NCBI GenBank assembly: GCA_011523505.1
Contig: WTGP01000008.1
Location: forward strand, 1-64,000
Direction of reading: 5' to 3'
Origin: Gammaproteobacteria bacterium
GTDB lineage: Bacteria; Pseudomonadota; Gammaproteobacteria; Steroidobacterales; Foliamicaceae
DNA: 64,000 bases
Shown in pieces: positions 24,966-34,778 of this stretch. A model generated the notes under the pieces. That model was not told where the DNA came from. It was given only the letters and a program-made list of their open reading frames with translations, and did no database searches. Position 1 is the stretch's first letter, and each line of letters opens with the position of its first letter. The position numbers were made by a program, and so were the translations under genes.

Positions 24966-27653
24966 TTGAGCGCGCCTTCCTACCAGCAGATTCTCGAACA
25001 GGACCTTTTCCCCGCACTGCGGGAGGGCGCCCTGGCCGTGACCGCCACCGGCAGACTGGCGCGGAGGATACGTTTTCGCTACGGCCGGTGGCGCCGCGCC
25101 GCGAACGCAACCGTGTGGCGTCGACCGGCCGTGATGTCGTGGCAGGAATGGATGCGCCGGTTGTGGGAGGACTCGCTGCTGCGCGGCGGAAAGGCCGGCG
25201 AATACACATTGCTGTCTTCCCACGGATCGCTGATGCTCTGGGAGCAGGCGGTCGGGAAGAACGCGGTGGCCGGCTTCGACCTGGAACAGAACGCGGAACT
25301 GGCCCGAAGAAGCTGGAACCTGGCGCTCGAATACGGGCTGAACCTCGAGCGCCTGCGCGGCGAGGTAGACGGGGAAGACGAGCGCCGCTTCGCCCGCTGG
25401 GTCGCGCGCTTCGAGGAACTGCGCCGATCGGGCAGCTGGCTGGAGCCCGCGGGGCTCCCGCCACTCCTGACTCAGGATCTGCAAAGCGGCGCGATCGCCG
25501 CGCGCGGGCCGCTGTATCTGCTCGGTTTCAACGATCCGGTCCCGCCACCGCAAGCCCAGCTGCTGGAGACCGTACGCTCCGCCGGTATCTCCGTGGAGAA
25601 GGGCCCGCGTGCAGCGAGGGCGGCAAACGTCTGTCAGATCCAATACGAAAACGGGGACGAGGAACTGCAGGCCGCGGCAAGCTGGGCCGTTGAAGGCAAC
25701 GCCGGTCTGGTGCTGGTCGATTTCACCGAACGTGCACCCCGCGCGCGCCGGGCGTTGCTGGACCGCATGCAGCCGGCCTGGCAGACGCGCGGGTTCCCGC
25801 AGGACGCTCCGCTGAACTCCGCCGAGGCGCCTTCGCTGGGACATGTGGGACCGGCTGAAATGGCCCTCGACGCGCTGTGCCTGTTGCCGACCGTGGTGGA
25901 TTTCGAAGTGGTCAGCCGGGTGCTGCGCGGCGCCTACCTTCAGGGTTCCGACGCGGAAGCCGGCGGGCGCGCAAGCGTGGAGCGGCGGATACGGGAAAGA
26001 CTGGTCGGGGGCGAGATTACCCGCACGCAACTGATGGCGCGCGCCCTGTCCGGCGCGCCGCTGCTTGCACAGGCGCTGCAGAAGGCATGGAAGGCGTCCC
26101 GAAAGGCCCGCGGAAAGGGCAGGGCGCACTCCTACCGCACCTGGGCCGGCGTATTCACGACCTTTTTGCGAGAACTGGGCTGGCCGGGCGACAGGCCGCT
26201 GGTCAGCAGCGAGCAGCAGGCAGTGGAAGCCTTCGGCCGGTTGCTTTCGGAGTACGGCGGCTGCGACGCCGTTTCCGCAAGGCCCGTACCCCTCTCCGCA
26301 GCGCTCTCGCGCCTGGGCACGATGGCCCGGGACCGCAAATTCCAACCCCAGGGTCCCGACCAGGCCGTGGAACTCCTGCCGGTCGAGGAGTCGGCCGGTT
26401 TGCACTTTGATCGATTATGGGTGGCGGGCGCGGGCGCAAACCTGTGGCCACGGGGGATCCGGCCGGCGCCCCTGCTTCCTCTCGGATTGCAACGGCGTAT
26501 GAAGATGCCCCAGGCAAGCGCGCAGACGGCACTGGAACAGGCCCGCCGGCAAACCGAAGCACTGCTGCACGGCGCCGACGAAGTGGTGTTCAGTTGGTCG
26601 AAGGTTGCGGAAGAAGGCGTGGAGACCAGCTGCAGTCCACTCATCGCCCGGGTTCCTCTGCGCGACGCTCCAAGCGTGGCGGAGGCGGGTGCGGGCGCTG
26701 CTTACGTCGAAGTCCTTCGCGCCGGCGCCTCGCTGGAGACGCTCACCGACGATGCCGCGCCTCCGCTTGCGGCGGATGAAGTGGTCGGCGGCGGTACGCG
26801 CCTGATGGACCATCAGCTCAGGAACCCGTTTCGCGCGTTTGCCGAGCATCGGCTGCACGCGGCCGAATACCCAAGGCCGTGGGACGGAATCAGCCCGCTG
26901 GACCGCGGGGACATCGTGCACAAGCTCCTGTGCCGGCTCTACACCGAGTTCGGGGACGCCGCCTCACTGGCCGCCGCCTTGCCCGACCTGGCGCCCCGTC
27001 TTGAGGAATGGGCGGCGGAAATCCCCAGGAAGGAACCGCCGGGAATCCGGCCGCTCGTGCTGGGGCTGCTGCGGATGGAACGCGAGCGGGCCGTGCTGCT
27101 TGCCCTGGACTGGGTCCGTCTCGACCTTGAGCGCGGAGAATTCAAGGTCCGGGAACTGGAGGAACTGGCGCAACTGGACCTGGGACCCGTCACGCTGCGG
27201 ATGCGGCTGGACCGGGTCGATCAATCGGCATCCGAGGCGGGGGCACTGGTGCTGGATTACAAGACCGGGCGGGAAATACCGCTTTCGGGGCTCAACCCGG
27301 AACGTTTGCGTTCCAGCCAGCTTCCCGCATACGCGCTGGTCACGCCGGACGTGTCCGGCGTCGGCTACGTATTTCTTTCCGGAAAACAGCGAACGGTGAA
27401 GGGCATTTGCGATCCGCATGCCGATATTCCGGGCAAGGAGAAGCTGCCGAAGCTGACGCCCATTTCGAAGCACCGCGATTTCAGGCATTACGCTAGCTGG
27501 GAAGAAGTCCTGGCGGCCTGGCGCGAAGCATTGGAAAAGGCGGCGCTGGACCTGAGCCGGGGCGATGCGCGCGTCGAGATTTTTTCCTGGGATGATGGCG
27601 GTCGCGGGCAGTACCAGGTACTGAGCCGCATCCAGGAGCTGGAGCAGGCATGA
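24966..27653 (+). CDS. AddB-like nuclease subunit (putative DNA repair protein)
   Basis: An 895-residue protein of the AddB-related family that pairs with a RecB-type helicase for double-strand-break end processing. The C-terminal PD-(D/E)XK nuclease has HKLLCRLY and VLDYKTG with Asp764 and Lys766. The Walker A motif of true AddB is not evident, as in the inactivated-helicase members. Translation starts at TTG 24966, and the stop overlaps the ATG of the helicase gene, consistent with a stable complex of the two products. Confidence 0.82.
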   Translation: MSAPSYQQILEQDLFPALREGALAVTATGRLARRIRFRYGRWRRAANATVWRRPAVMSWQEWMRRLWEDSLLRGGKAGEYTLLSSHGSLMLWEQAVGKNAVAGFDLEQNAELARRSWNLALEYGLNLERLRGEVDGEDERRFARWVARFEELRRSGSWLEPAGLPPLLTQDLQSGAIAARGPLYLLGFNDPVPPPQAQLLETVRSAGISVEKGPRAARAANVCQIQYENGDEELQAAASWAVEGNAGLVLVDFTERAPRARRALLDRMQPAWQTRGFPQDAPLNSAEAPSLGHVGPAEMALDALCLLPTVVDFEVVSRVLRGAYLQGSDAEAGGRASVERRIRERLVGGEITRTQLMARALSGAPLLAQALQKAWKASRKARGKGRAHSYRTWAGVFTTFLRELGWPGDRPLVSSEQQAVEAFGRLLSEYGGCDAVSARPVPLSAALSRLGTMARDRKFQPQGPDQAVELLPVEESAGLHFDRLWVAGAGANLWPRGIRPAPLLPLGLQRRMKMPQASAQTALEQARRQTEALLHGADEVVFSWSKVAEEGVETSCSPLIARVPLRDAPSVAEAGAGAAYVEVLRAGASLETLTDDAAPPLAADEVVGGGTRLMDHQLRNPFRAFAEHRLHAAEYPRPWDGISPLDRGDIVHKLLCRLYTEFGDAASLAAALPDLAPRLEEWAAEIPRKEPPGIRPLVLGLLRMERERAVLLALDWVRLDLERGEFKVRELEELAQLDLGPVTLRMRLDRVDQSASEAGALVLDYKTGREIPLSGLNPERLRSSQLPAYALVTPDVSGVGYVFLSGKQRTVKGICDPHADIPGKEKLPKLTPISKHRDFRHYASWEEVLAAWREALEKAALDLSRGDARVEIFSWDDGGRGQYQVLSRIQELEQA

Positions 27654-30600
27654 CCGCGCCCGGCGACCAGGCGGTTCGCGAACGTGCGCTGCACCCGGAG
27701 CGCTCGTTCATCGTGCAGGCGCCGGCCGGCTCCGGCAAGACCGAGATTCTTGTCCAGCGCTACCTGCGCCTGCTGGGGCGCGAGGCCGAGCCCGACGCGG
27801 TGCTGGCGATCACCTTTACGCGCAAGGCGGCCGCTGAAATGCGCGAGCGCGTGGCCCGCAGCCTGCGGGAGGCCGCTTCGGACAACAAGGACGTGCCGCC
27901 TCACCGCCAACGGAGCCTTGAGCTTGCGCGGCGCGTGCTTGAGCAGTCCCGCAAGCGCGGCTGGGACCTGCCGGACAATCCCGCGCGCCTGCGCATCATC
28001 ACCATCGACTCGCTGGGTTCCTGGCTGGCGGCGAGTTCCCCGGTGTCCAGCGGCGGCGGAGCGCTGGGCAACTTGCGCGCCGACGCGGTCCCCCTCTACG
28101 AAACGGCCGCCCGCATGCTGCTCCATGACGGCATCCGGCTTGGGGACGAGGATGTGCAGACCCTGCTTCGCCACCTGGACGGAAGCGGGCAGCAATTCAC
28201 CGAACTGGTCGCCGGAATGCTGGCCAAGCGCGAACAGTGGCTGCCGCTGCTGGGAGCGGGGGACAACGCCGCGGCGCTCAATGCCGCGCTGCGCAATCTC
28301 GCAGGCCGTGAAATCGGCCGGATGCTTCAATGCCTTGGGAAATATCGCGGCGAATTCGAGAAGGCCTTTGCCGATTACTGGGTAGCCGACGATGAGCCGG
28401 AAGACCCCGCCGACCCCGACGCGCTTGCGGGATGGGGTCGCGCGGCGGACGACCTGCTCACGCTGAAGAACGAATGGCGCGTGCGGTTCAGGAAGCAACT
28501 CGGCGAAAAACTGCAGCAAGCGCTCAGAGGGTCCGGCGAATTTCAGGAACGATTGTCCCGCCTCAGGATTCTCGAGTCGCCGGGCTACGAAGCGGCCCGT
28601 CTGCGACTGGTGCAGTCGGTCATGCGCGTATTGCGCGGCGCATTTGCGCAGTTGAAGGTGCTGTTCGCGCAGCGCAGGGAAACCGACTACACGGAAGTCA
28701 GCCAGGCGGCGCTCAAGGCCCTGGGCCACGGCGACCGGCCATCGCTGCTGGCCGAACGCCTGGATACGCGGCTGCGCCACATCCTGATCGACGAGTTCCA
28801 GGACACCTCGCGCACCCAGCTCGACCTGCTCCAGCAGATGACTCGGGAATGGCAGGACGGCGACGGCCGCACCGTGTTCATGGTTGGGGACCCCATGCAA
28901 TCCATATACGGATTCCGGGAGGCCGACGTGCGCGGCTACCTCAGGGTGTGCGAACAGGGGCTGGCGGGCCTGCGGCCCGAACTGCTCCGGCTGACCGTGA
29001 ACTTCCGATCGACGCCGAAGCTGGTGGACTGGTTCAATACGGTTTTCCCCAGGGTATTCCCGGCCCAGGGCGACACGCTGCTGGGCACCGTGGCCTACAC
29101 GCCCTGCGAGCCCGCACCCGGAGCAAAGCCCGCGCCCGAGGCGAATCCCGGACACGCCGATGCCCGGCTTCACTACTTCCGCAAGGGCGATCACGAGTCG
29201 GAGGTAGCCATCGTCGAGCGGATTGTCCGAATGACGCTTGAGGACCGTCCCGACGGGACCATCGGAATCCTGGTCCGCAGCCGGACCCACGGCGAGGAGG
29301 TGAGCAACGCGCTGGGCAGGACCGGCATCGCGGTCAACCGAACCGAGTTCGAGCGCCGCAAGCGCTTCAGCGTGGTGCAGGACCTGGCCGCGATCGCCCG
29401 CGCGCTGGCGCAACTGTCCGACCGGATCGCCTGGCTGGCTGTCCTGCGCGCTCCGTGGTGCGGGCTTTCGCTCAAGGATTTGCACGCGCTTTGCCACGAT
29501 GCCCCGCGCGAAACGGTCTGGGACATGCTGCGCGACTCCGGGCGCATCGGCCGGCTCAGCAGTGACGGGCGCAAGCGCCTGGCCCGGGTCGTCCCGGTGC
29601 TCGAGCGGGCGCTGCGCCTGCGCGGGCAACTGGACTTTCGAAGCTGGGTGGAAGGGACCTGGCTGGCTCTGGGCGGTCCCGCGGGCAACAGCGACGAGAA
29701 TTGCCTGCGTCACGCGGCCGAGTTCCTCGACAGTCTCTCCGAAACCAGCCAGGGAAGTCAGATCGACAACGCGGTTGCCCGCACGCTCAAACTCACGGAC
29801 GAATTCGTGTCCAACCCGGAGACCGGCGCGCGCGTGCAGATCCTGACCATGCACAAGGCCAAGGGCCTGGAGTTCGATACCGTGATCCTGCCGGGGCTGG
29901 GACGGGACATCCGCGGCGGACGCGCGCCGGTGCTGCGCTGGTGGCAGCCGCCGCCCGGCGAGAACTGGTTGCCGGCGGAGGAGGGCGCCGCCACCCTGCT
30001 GGCCGTGCCTCCCTCGCGGCGTAGACAGGACTCCGACCCCGTGTACGAATACCTGGACAAACTGGAGAAGGCCCGTGAGGATGCCGAGCGGAGGCGGCTC
30101 CTGTACGTGGCGGCGACGCGCGCGCGCACCCGCCTGCATCTGCTGGTGGGCCTGGTCCGGGACGAGGAGTCGGAAGGCCCGGGGGAATTCAGGCCTTCGG
30201 CGCGGACCATGGCCGCGGACCTTGCGGAGGCTCTCAGGGAACTATTCGAGCGGGAGGCCCCCGCGGAACTCCCCGCAAAACGCAGGAGCGCGAGGAAACG
30301 GCGATTGGTGAAACCGGAGATCCGGCGCGTGCCCGACGGCTGGGTGCCGCCCGAGCCCCCGGCGCCCATGATCGCACCCAGCCCGGAGGAAACCCGGTCG
30401 CCTTCGTACGTCTGGGCCGGCGAAAGGGCGAGGGTGCTGGGCCTGGCGGTCCACCGCTGGCTTCAGGAAATCTCCGAAGAAGGACCCGGCGCCTGGCCGC
30501 GCGAGCGCCTGGAAACGAAACGCCCGCGCACTCGGCGGATGCTGCAGTTTCACGGCGTGCCGGCGGACGAACTGGAATCACTGACGACGGACGTTGAAAT

Positions 30601-30952
30601 TGCGCTGCTCAATACGCTGGAGGACGAAACGGGCCGCTGGACGCTGCAAGCCCACGACGATGCAGCCAGCGAACTGCCGCTGTCCTTGCAGGAAGACGGC
30701 CGCACTGGCAGCCTGATCCTGGACCGCACCTTCGTGCATAACGGAGAACGCTGGATCGTGGACTACAAGACTTCACGCCACGAGGGCGGCGACCTCGAAG
30801 CCTTCCTGGACGAGGAGGAGCGCCGTCATGCGCGGCAACTCGGGCGCTACCGCCTCGCCATGCAGGCGCGCGAAAGCCGGCTCATCCGCACCGCGCTCTA
30901 CTTCCCCTGGCACAGCGCCTTCCGCGAAGTAACCCCCGAACCCGGCGCGTAA
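27650..30952 (+). CDS. UvrD/RecB-family helicase-nuclease, AddA-like
   Basis: An 1100-residue superfamily 1 helicase with a C-terminal nuclease. Walker A is APAGSGKT at residues 24-31; TFTRKAAAEMRERV (motif Ia), LIDEFQDTSRTQ (motif II), GDPMQSIYGFR (motif III), FRSTPKLVDWFN, TMHKAKGLEFD (motif V) and YVAATRARTRL (motif VI) follow in order. The nuclease has IVDYKTSR with Asp1038 and Lys1040. It is coupled to the AddB-like gene by an ATGA overlap. It would unwind and resect broken DNA ends, loading RecA in the AddAB manner. Confidence 0.92.
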   Translation: MTAPGDQAVRERALHPERSFIVQAPAGSGKTEILVQRYLRLLGREAEPDAVLAITFTRKAAAEMRERVARSLREAASDNKDVPPHRQRSLELARRVLEQSRKRGWDLPDNPARLRIITIDSLGSWLAASSPVSSGGGALGNLRADAVPLYETAARMLLHDGIRLGDEDVQTLLRHLDGSGQQFTELVAGMLAKREQWLPLLGAGDNAAALNAALRNLAGREIGRMLQCLGKYRGEFEKAFADYWVADDEPEDPADPDALAGWGRAADDLLTLKNEWRVRFRKQLGEKLQQALRGSGEFQERLSRLRILESPGYEAARLRLVQSVMRVLRGAFAQLKVLFAQRRETDYTEVSQAALKALGHGDRPSLLAERLDTRLRHILIDEFQDTSRTQLDLLQQMTREWQDGDGRTVFMVGDPMQSIYGFREADVRGYLRVCEQGLAGLRPELLRLTVNFRSTPKLVDWFNTVFPRVFPAQGDTLLGTVAYTPCEPAPGAKPAPEANPGHADARLHYFRKGDHESEVAIVERIVRMTLEDRPDGTIGILVRSRTHGEEVSNALGRTGIAVNRTEFERRKRFSVVQDLAAIARALAQLSDRIAWLAVLRAPWCGLSLKDLHALCHDAPRETVWDMLRDSGRIGRLSSDGRKRLARVVPVLERALRLRGQLDFRSWVEGTWLALGGPAGNSDENCLRHAAEFLDSLSETSQGSQIDNAVARTLKLTDEFVSNPETGARVQILTMHKAKGLEFDTVILPGLGRDIRGGRAPVLRWWQPPPGENWLPAEEGAATLLAVPPSRRRQDSDPVYEYLDKLEKAREDAERRRLLYVAATRARTRLHLLVGLVRDEESEGPGEFRPSARTMAADLAEALRELFEREAPAELPAKRRSARKRRLVKPEIRRVPDGWVPPEPPAPMIAPSPEETRSPSYVWAGERARVLGLAVHRWLQEISEEGPGAWPRERLETKRPRTRRMLQFHGVPADELESLTTDVEIALLNTLEDETGRWTLQAHDDAASELPLSLQEDGRTGSLILDRTFVHNGERWIVDYKTSRHEGGDLEAFLDEEERRHARQLGRYRLAMQARESRLIRTALYFPWHSAFREVTPEPGA

Positions 30953-30970
30953 CCCGAGGGCCTAAACGAC

Positions 30971-32863
30971 ATGCCTGATCAGAATCTCACCTTGGGCATC
31001 CTTTGGGCGGCCCTGCTTGTTGCAGCTCCACCGTCCCACGGCGCCGAACCACTGCCAGGCGAACTGGTGTTCGCCGAACGCTGCGCCCAATGCCACAGTT
31101 CCGAGGTCATAGAGCCGAAAGTGGCCGGACTTGCAAAGCTCAGGCCCGAGGACATCTACCGTTCGCTGTGGTCCGGCGTCATGCGGGAGGCTGCAGTCGG
31201 GTTGAACGATGCCGAACGCTGGGCGGTCGCGCGGTATCTCGGCGGCCTGGCGCCGGAAAAGCCTTCGGCGGAGGTCTCCAACTTCTGCGATGCGGAAACG
31301 CTGACTCAAGACGTAGTGGCCGGCTCCTGGCCTGCCTGGGCGCCGGATGCGCGCAACAGCCGGCACCTGTCCGGTTCCGGCCTGACCGCCGCACAAGTGG
31401 AACAAGCACGATTGAAGTGGGCATTCGTCATTCCGGATACCGGCTCCACCACCAATGCCGGCAACCAGCCGACCGTCCACGACGGGCGCCTGTATGTCGG
31501 CAGCAGGAGCGGATTCGTCTTTGCGCTGGATGCCCGAAGCGGTTGCATTCACTGGCTTTACCGGCCTGCAGCGGGCGTGCGCTCGGCCATTTCGATCGAC
31601 GACGGCAAGGCGATCTTTGCCGACTACGAGAATTACGTCTATGCGTTGGAATCCGCTACCGGCAAGCTGCTCTGGCGCAACAAGGCCGATGAACAGCCTT
31701 CCGCGCGAATGAACGGCAGCGTCACCGTGCATGACGGTAAGGTCTTCGTTCCCGTTTCGACCAACCAGGGGTTCGTGAATGCCCTCGATCCGAAACTCCC
31801 CTGCTGCACTTTCCAGGGTACCGTGACCGCATTCGACACCGGCACGGGAAGCCGCTTATGGCAGACGCGCATCGTCGAGGAACCCATTCGGGAACTCGGC
31901 CGTTCACCCTCCGGAACGATGCGCTACGGCCCGTCGGGCGGGAGCGTCTGGTCCGTGCCGACCGTCGATGCCCGGCGAGGACTCCTCTACGTGGGCACCA
32001 GCAACCAGAAGACCGGGCCGCCCATACCCGAGTCGGACGCCGTGGTTGCGCTGGACCTGCACACCGGCAAGAAGAAGTGGGTCAGGAGCTTCGCCCCGGC
32101 GCGATTCGGCGGAATCGACATCTGGAACGGCGGTTGCGTGGGCGTGTTCGCCGACCCCGAGGAGGAGTGCCCGCCCGAAAACGAATCGCTTGAAGGAGAC
32201 AGGGACATCGGCGCCCCCGTAGTCGTCCAGACCCGCAGCGACGGTACCGAAATCCTGCTGGTCGCATCGAAGGACGGCATGCTTTACGCGCTGGATCCGG
32301 ACCAAAACGGAGAGGTCATCTGGGAAACCCGGGTCGGCAGGATCATTCAGATCCGGGGACCGTCGTTCGGCGGGGTGGAACACGGCATAGCCGCCGACGT
32401 GGAACGGGCATACGTACCGATTGCCGACATTGACGTCATTGAGAACACTGCTGCCGGCGCACTTGTCGCCGTGGACCTCGGCTCGGGAGAAATCGCCTGG
32501 CGTGCCGACGCGGCGGACGACTGGTGCAACGGCAAGCCTCATCGTTGCTACACATCGATGACTTCGCCCCCGACGATAGCCGGAGAGGTCGTGTTCGCCG
32601 GCGCCAATGACGGCGTCCTGCGCGCCTATGACAGGAGGACCGGCGAGATTGTCTGGGCGTTCGATACGGCGTTCCGGGTGGAAGGCGTAAACGGACTGTC
32701 CGGATCGGGGGGCTCGATATCGCGGGGCGGAACGGCCCTGGTCGATGGCATGTTCTTCCAGTCCTCAGGTTACGGCCAGGGGCTGGGCATGCCCGGCAAC
32801 GTCGTTTTCGCGTTCGAGTACCCGTCAGCCCCGGCTGCGGTCACTTCGCCGCGCAACCCCTGA
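30971..32863 (+). CDS. Periplasmic cytochrome c-quinoprotein dehydrogenase
   Basis: A 630-residue exported protein with a signal peptide (about 1-24), a short cytochrome c domain with haem site CAQCH (Cys38, Cys41, His42), then a PQQ-type eight-bladed beta-propeller. Repeated blades show W-motif endings such as GKLLWRNKAD, GEVIWETRVG and GEIVWAFDT. Adjacent cysteines (PCC near residue 276) recall the vicinal disulfide of quinoprotein dehydrogenases. Overall it resembles polyvinyl-alcohol dehydrogenase-like cytochromes. It would oxidise an alcohol in the periplasm and pass electrons to its own haem. Cytochrome maturation genes are at 57-64 kb. Confidence 0.85.
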   Translation: MPDQNLTLGILWAALLVAAPPSHGAEPLPGELVFAERCAQCHSSEVIEPKVAGLAKLRPEDIYRSLWSGVMREAAVGLNDAERWAVARYLGGLAPEKPSAEVSNFCDAETLTQDVVAGSWPAWAPDARNSRHLSGSGLTAAQVEQARLKWAFVIPDTGSTTNAGNQPTVHDGRLYVGSRSGFVFALDARSGCIHWLYRPAAGVRSAISIDDGKAIFADYENYVYALESATGKLLWRNKADEQPSARMNGSVTVHDGKVFVPVSTNQGFVNALDPKLPCCTFQGTVTAFDTGTGSRLWQTRIVEEPIRELGRSPSGTMRYGPSGGSVWSVPTVDARRGLLYVGTSNQKTGPPIPESDAVVALDLHTGKKKWVRSFAPARFGGIDIWNGGCVGVFADPEEECPPENESLEGDRDIGAPVVVQTRSDGTEILLVASKDGMLYALDPDQNGEVIWETRVGRIIQIRGPSFGGVEHGIAADVERAYVPIADIDVIENTAAGALVAVDLGSGEIAWRADAADDWCNGKPHRCYTSMTSPPTIAGEVVFAGANDGVLRAYDRRTGEIVWAFDTAFRVEGVNGLSGSGGSISRGGTALVDGMFFQSSGYGQGLGMPGNVVFAFEYPSAPAAVTSPRNP

Positions 32864-32968
32864 CCGCGATTCTGCGGTCCCGATCAAAGGCTTGCCACGC
32901 CGTCCATTCATAAGAGCCCACTTCACCGGACGGTGTTATATGACGCCAAGGGGGAGCCCATTAGCCGA

Positions 32969-33772
32969 TTAGGACGCTTTGCTTTGTTGGTGAGTTTCAA
33001 ACAGGAACACCGCCAAAGTTGATGCGGCCCCCACCGCTAGTTTTGCGTGTCGCGCAGTGAGCCCTGAGGACGAGCCGTGTTGACCATGTCCTGTCCCATA
33101 AAGACTCCGGAGTTCGGCAAGGCCATTGCCGATAGTCGCTAGATTGCTTAAGAGTCGTTTGATTACGTCAGCACCACGAGCCGCCTTTGGAACATCTTCG
33201 GGGACGAGATTCAATTCCTTAAGCGTCGTCTTCGTCAAGGTGGGAATATCAGCTTTTCTTGGCAATTCCATTCCCCTCTCGGCCAATATTGTCTTACAGC
33301 ATGTCTCAACAAGTTCTTTCGCGGTGCCGATTGCTAGCCTTGGATCGTTTTCGACGGAATCCTCCATTCGGCGAATCTGTTCTGCCAGATGGTTCGCGTC
33401 AAGAGACCTTGCTTGCTGTCTTAAATCTTGAAAGCTGGGGCCACCGGCAAGAAGACGGCTGGCGATCTCGCGGCAACGATGTGCAAGTTTCTTTTCTGCG
33501 TCATTGGTGTTTCGATAAGTGTCTTCCACATACTCAACCAACGCCTTCAACAACCTGCCAACAAGATAGTCAGATTCAATTTCCCAAAACGCACGCAACT
33601 TTTTGGCTTTTGATGTTCCATGAATGGTATATGTCCCCGAGTGGATTTCGATGTCAACCACTTCGTGAACGAAGTCTCCAAATGTCCGGTCGGAGAAGTT
33701 CAGGACATAGCCAGATTCCATTTGAAGAAACTCCTCAAGCACTCGTTTTTCTCGCATGTTGAGTGAACTCAT
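32969..33772 (-). CDS. Abortive-infection family protein (Abi C-terminal domain)
   Basis: A 267-residue protein whose C-terminal half carries ARHAKLAVGAASTLAVFLFETH, preceded by a lone-glycine helix LRSLYGTGHG, a pattern typical of the Abi_C domain found in phage-exclusion proteins. The N-terminal half is helical and charged with no recognised domain. Base composition is lower in GC than the flanks, and codons such as AAA, ATT and AGA are common, in keeping with horizontal acquisition. Its ATG overlaps the stop of the hsdS remnant (ATGA). Function as a phage-defence effector is inferred. Confidence 0.7.
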   Translation of the reverse strand: MSSLNMREKRVLEEFLQMESGYVLNFSDRTFGDFVHEVVDIEIHSGTYTIHGTSKAKKLRAFWEIESDYLVGRLLKALVEYVEDTYRNTNDAEKKLAHRCREIASRLLAGGPSFQDLRQQARSLDANHLAEQIRRMEDSVENDPRLAIGTAKELVETCCKTILAERGMELPRKADIPTLTKTTLKELNLVPEDVPKAARGADVIKRLLSNLATIGNGLAELRSLYGTGHGQHGSSSGLTARHAKLAVGAASTLAVFLFETHQQSKAS

Positions 33773-34035
33773 GCAGATTGCTCTCCTTCGAGTAGTCCGA
33801 TGTCGTTAGTGCGGATCTTCGTTGTCATCAGGTTATGGAGGAGGGTACGGAAGGTATCTTTGATTACCCGTCGCCTTGAAGCTGCAACACCTCGCTTCGC
33901 ATCAACCAGTTCCAAGATTGAAACTACCTCCTCCTGCTGATTCACAGACGGGGGCGGTATTTGAATCTTTGTCGCTGCATCCACGTCTACGTGCTGCTGG
34001 CGCCGCGGATGGAGCAGGCTGCGTCCCAGATCCAC
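33769..34035 (-). pseudogene. hsdS: Truncated type I restriction specificity subunit (3' remnant of hsdS)
   Basis: About 88 codons encode only the C-terminal repeat region of an HsdS protein: IQIPPPSVNQQEEVVSILELVDAK and TLLHNLMTTKIRTND match the conserved PLPPLxEQ and TLLHxLMTGKIR blocks. Both target-recognition domains are absent, and no hsdM or hsdR lies nearby. Another frame just upstream (33985-34030) reads a GASST-like string seen before this block in some HsdS proteins, hinting at a frameshift. It is a remnant of a lost restriction system to which the downstream Abi gene was probably linked. Confidence 0.75.
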
Positions 34036-34070
34036 GATTCGGGGGATTTTTCAGGCATGAACGGTGCTGA

Positions 34071-34397
34071 TCAGGCGCTGACTCCGCTGGCATTTGCCTC
34101 GATTCTGTCAAGTTCCCGCTTCAAGCGCTTTTCGGCGTGCCACAGGTCGTAATTCTGCTGCAACCGTAGCCAAAGTTCTGGCCCGTTGCCAGCGAATTTC
34201 CCGATTCTCAAGGCCATTTCTGTCGTGATCGGATGGGTACAAGCCAGCACCCTATGGAGCTGCTGACGGGACACGCCAAGCCGCCTGGCCGTTTCGCTGA
34301 CGGACAACCCAATCGCCGGCAGCACGTCCTCGCGCATGATCTCGCCGGGATGCACCGGCTTACGCCGCAAAGGGTGTTTTACTTGATACTCGGCCAT
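34071..34397 (-). CDS. higA: HigA-family antitoxin
   Basis: A 108-residue helix-turn-helix XRE protein. RKPVHPGEIMREDVLPAIGLSV opens the domain in the form typical of HigA, and the DNA-binding helices are SVSETARRLGVSRQQLHRVL. The C-terminal part RLQQNYDLWHAEKRLK binds the toxin in this family. ATG 34397 gives the normal family N-terminus; a longer frame to 34529 runs through the toxin gene. It lies 7 bases after higB in the toxin-first order. Confidence 0.92.
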   Translation of the reverse strand: MAEYQVKHPLRRKPVHPGEIMREDVLPAIGLSVSETARRLGVSRQQLHRVLACTHPITTEMALRIGKFAGNGPELWLRLQQNYDLWHAEKRLKRELDRIEANASGVSA

Positions 34398-34404
34398 ACT
34401 CACC

Positions 34405-34680
34405 TCAGTGATATTGTTCCAGGTCAACCCGAACCGCCTCGCCATCTGCCCATTCAAATGTAATGCGCCAAGGGCCATTGACCTGCACGCTGTATCGCTG
34501 TGGTCTGCCATGAAGCAGATGCAAACCAAAGCCGGGAAGGTTCAGGTCAACCAGTACTTCAGCCTGATCCAAAACTTCAAGCCGCCTCAGGCACCGCGCG
34601 TGCAGATCGGCCCGCACACGACGGCTCCGTCCGCGCTCAAACAACTCGGACAATCCCTTGTGCCGAAAGCTCCGAATCAC
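34405..34680 (-). CDS. higB: HigB/RelE-type mRNA interferase toxin
   Basis: A 91-residue ribosome-dependent endoribonuclease of the RelE superfamily. Diagnostic blocks are IRSFRHKGLSELFE at the N-terminus, DLNLPGFGLHLLHG, YSVQVNGPWRITF and a final DLEQYH. GTG 34680 matches the family start; an upstream ATG at 34725 would add 15 atypical residues and lies beyond the probable promoter. It is transcribed with higA, whose product neutralises it and represses the operon. Confidence 0.92.
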   Translation of the reverse strand: MIRSFRHKGLSELFERGRSRRVRADLHARCLRRLEVLDQAEVLVDLNLPGFGLHLLHGRPQRYSVQVNGPWRITFEWADGEAVRVDLEQYH

Positions 34681-34687
34681 CGTAGAA

Positions 34688-34696
34688 AGTGTAACA
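34688..34696 (-). promoter_or_regulatory. Extended -10 element of higBA
   Basis: On the minus strand TGTTACACT matches the extended -10 pattern TGnTAnnnT, 7 bases upstream of the higB GTG, predicting a leaderless or very short-leader transcript. HigA would be expected to bind around here. Confidence 0.4.
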
Positions 34697-34748
34697 CGAT
34701 ATGCTACGATCAAGTATCGCCACACGCAACTTTACCTGCGCTGAGAGG

Positions 34749-34764
34749 GCGAGGGCGCCCTCGC
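34749..34764 (-). terminator. Palindrome after gspM
   Basis: GCGAGGGC / GCCCTCGC is a perfect 16-base palindrome immediately downstream of the gsp operon on the minus strand. There is no U-tract. It may end the gsp transcript; its GAGGGCG core is shared with the dispersed repeats listed elsewhere. Confidence 0.4.
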
Positions 34765-34778
34765 TCCTTTGCCGGGGG

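Noticed and set aside
27488-30139. An 883-codon minus-strand frame opposite the AddA-like gene
   Set aside because: Antisense shadow of a gene with all helicase motifs intact.
34405-34725. Longer higB starting at ATG 34725
   Set aside because: Adds 15 atypical residues and lies upstream of the probable promoter; GTG 34680 fits the family.
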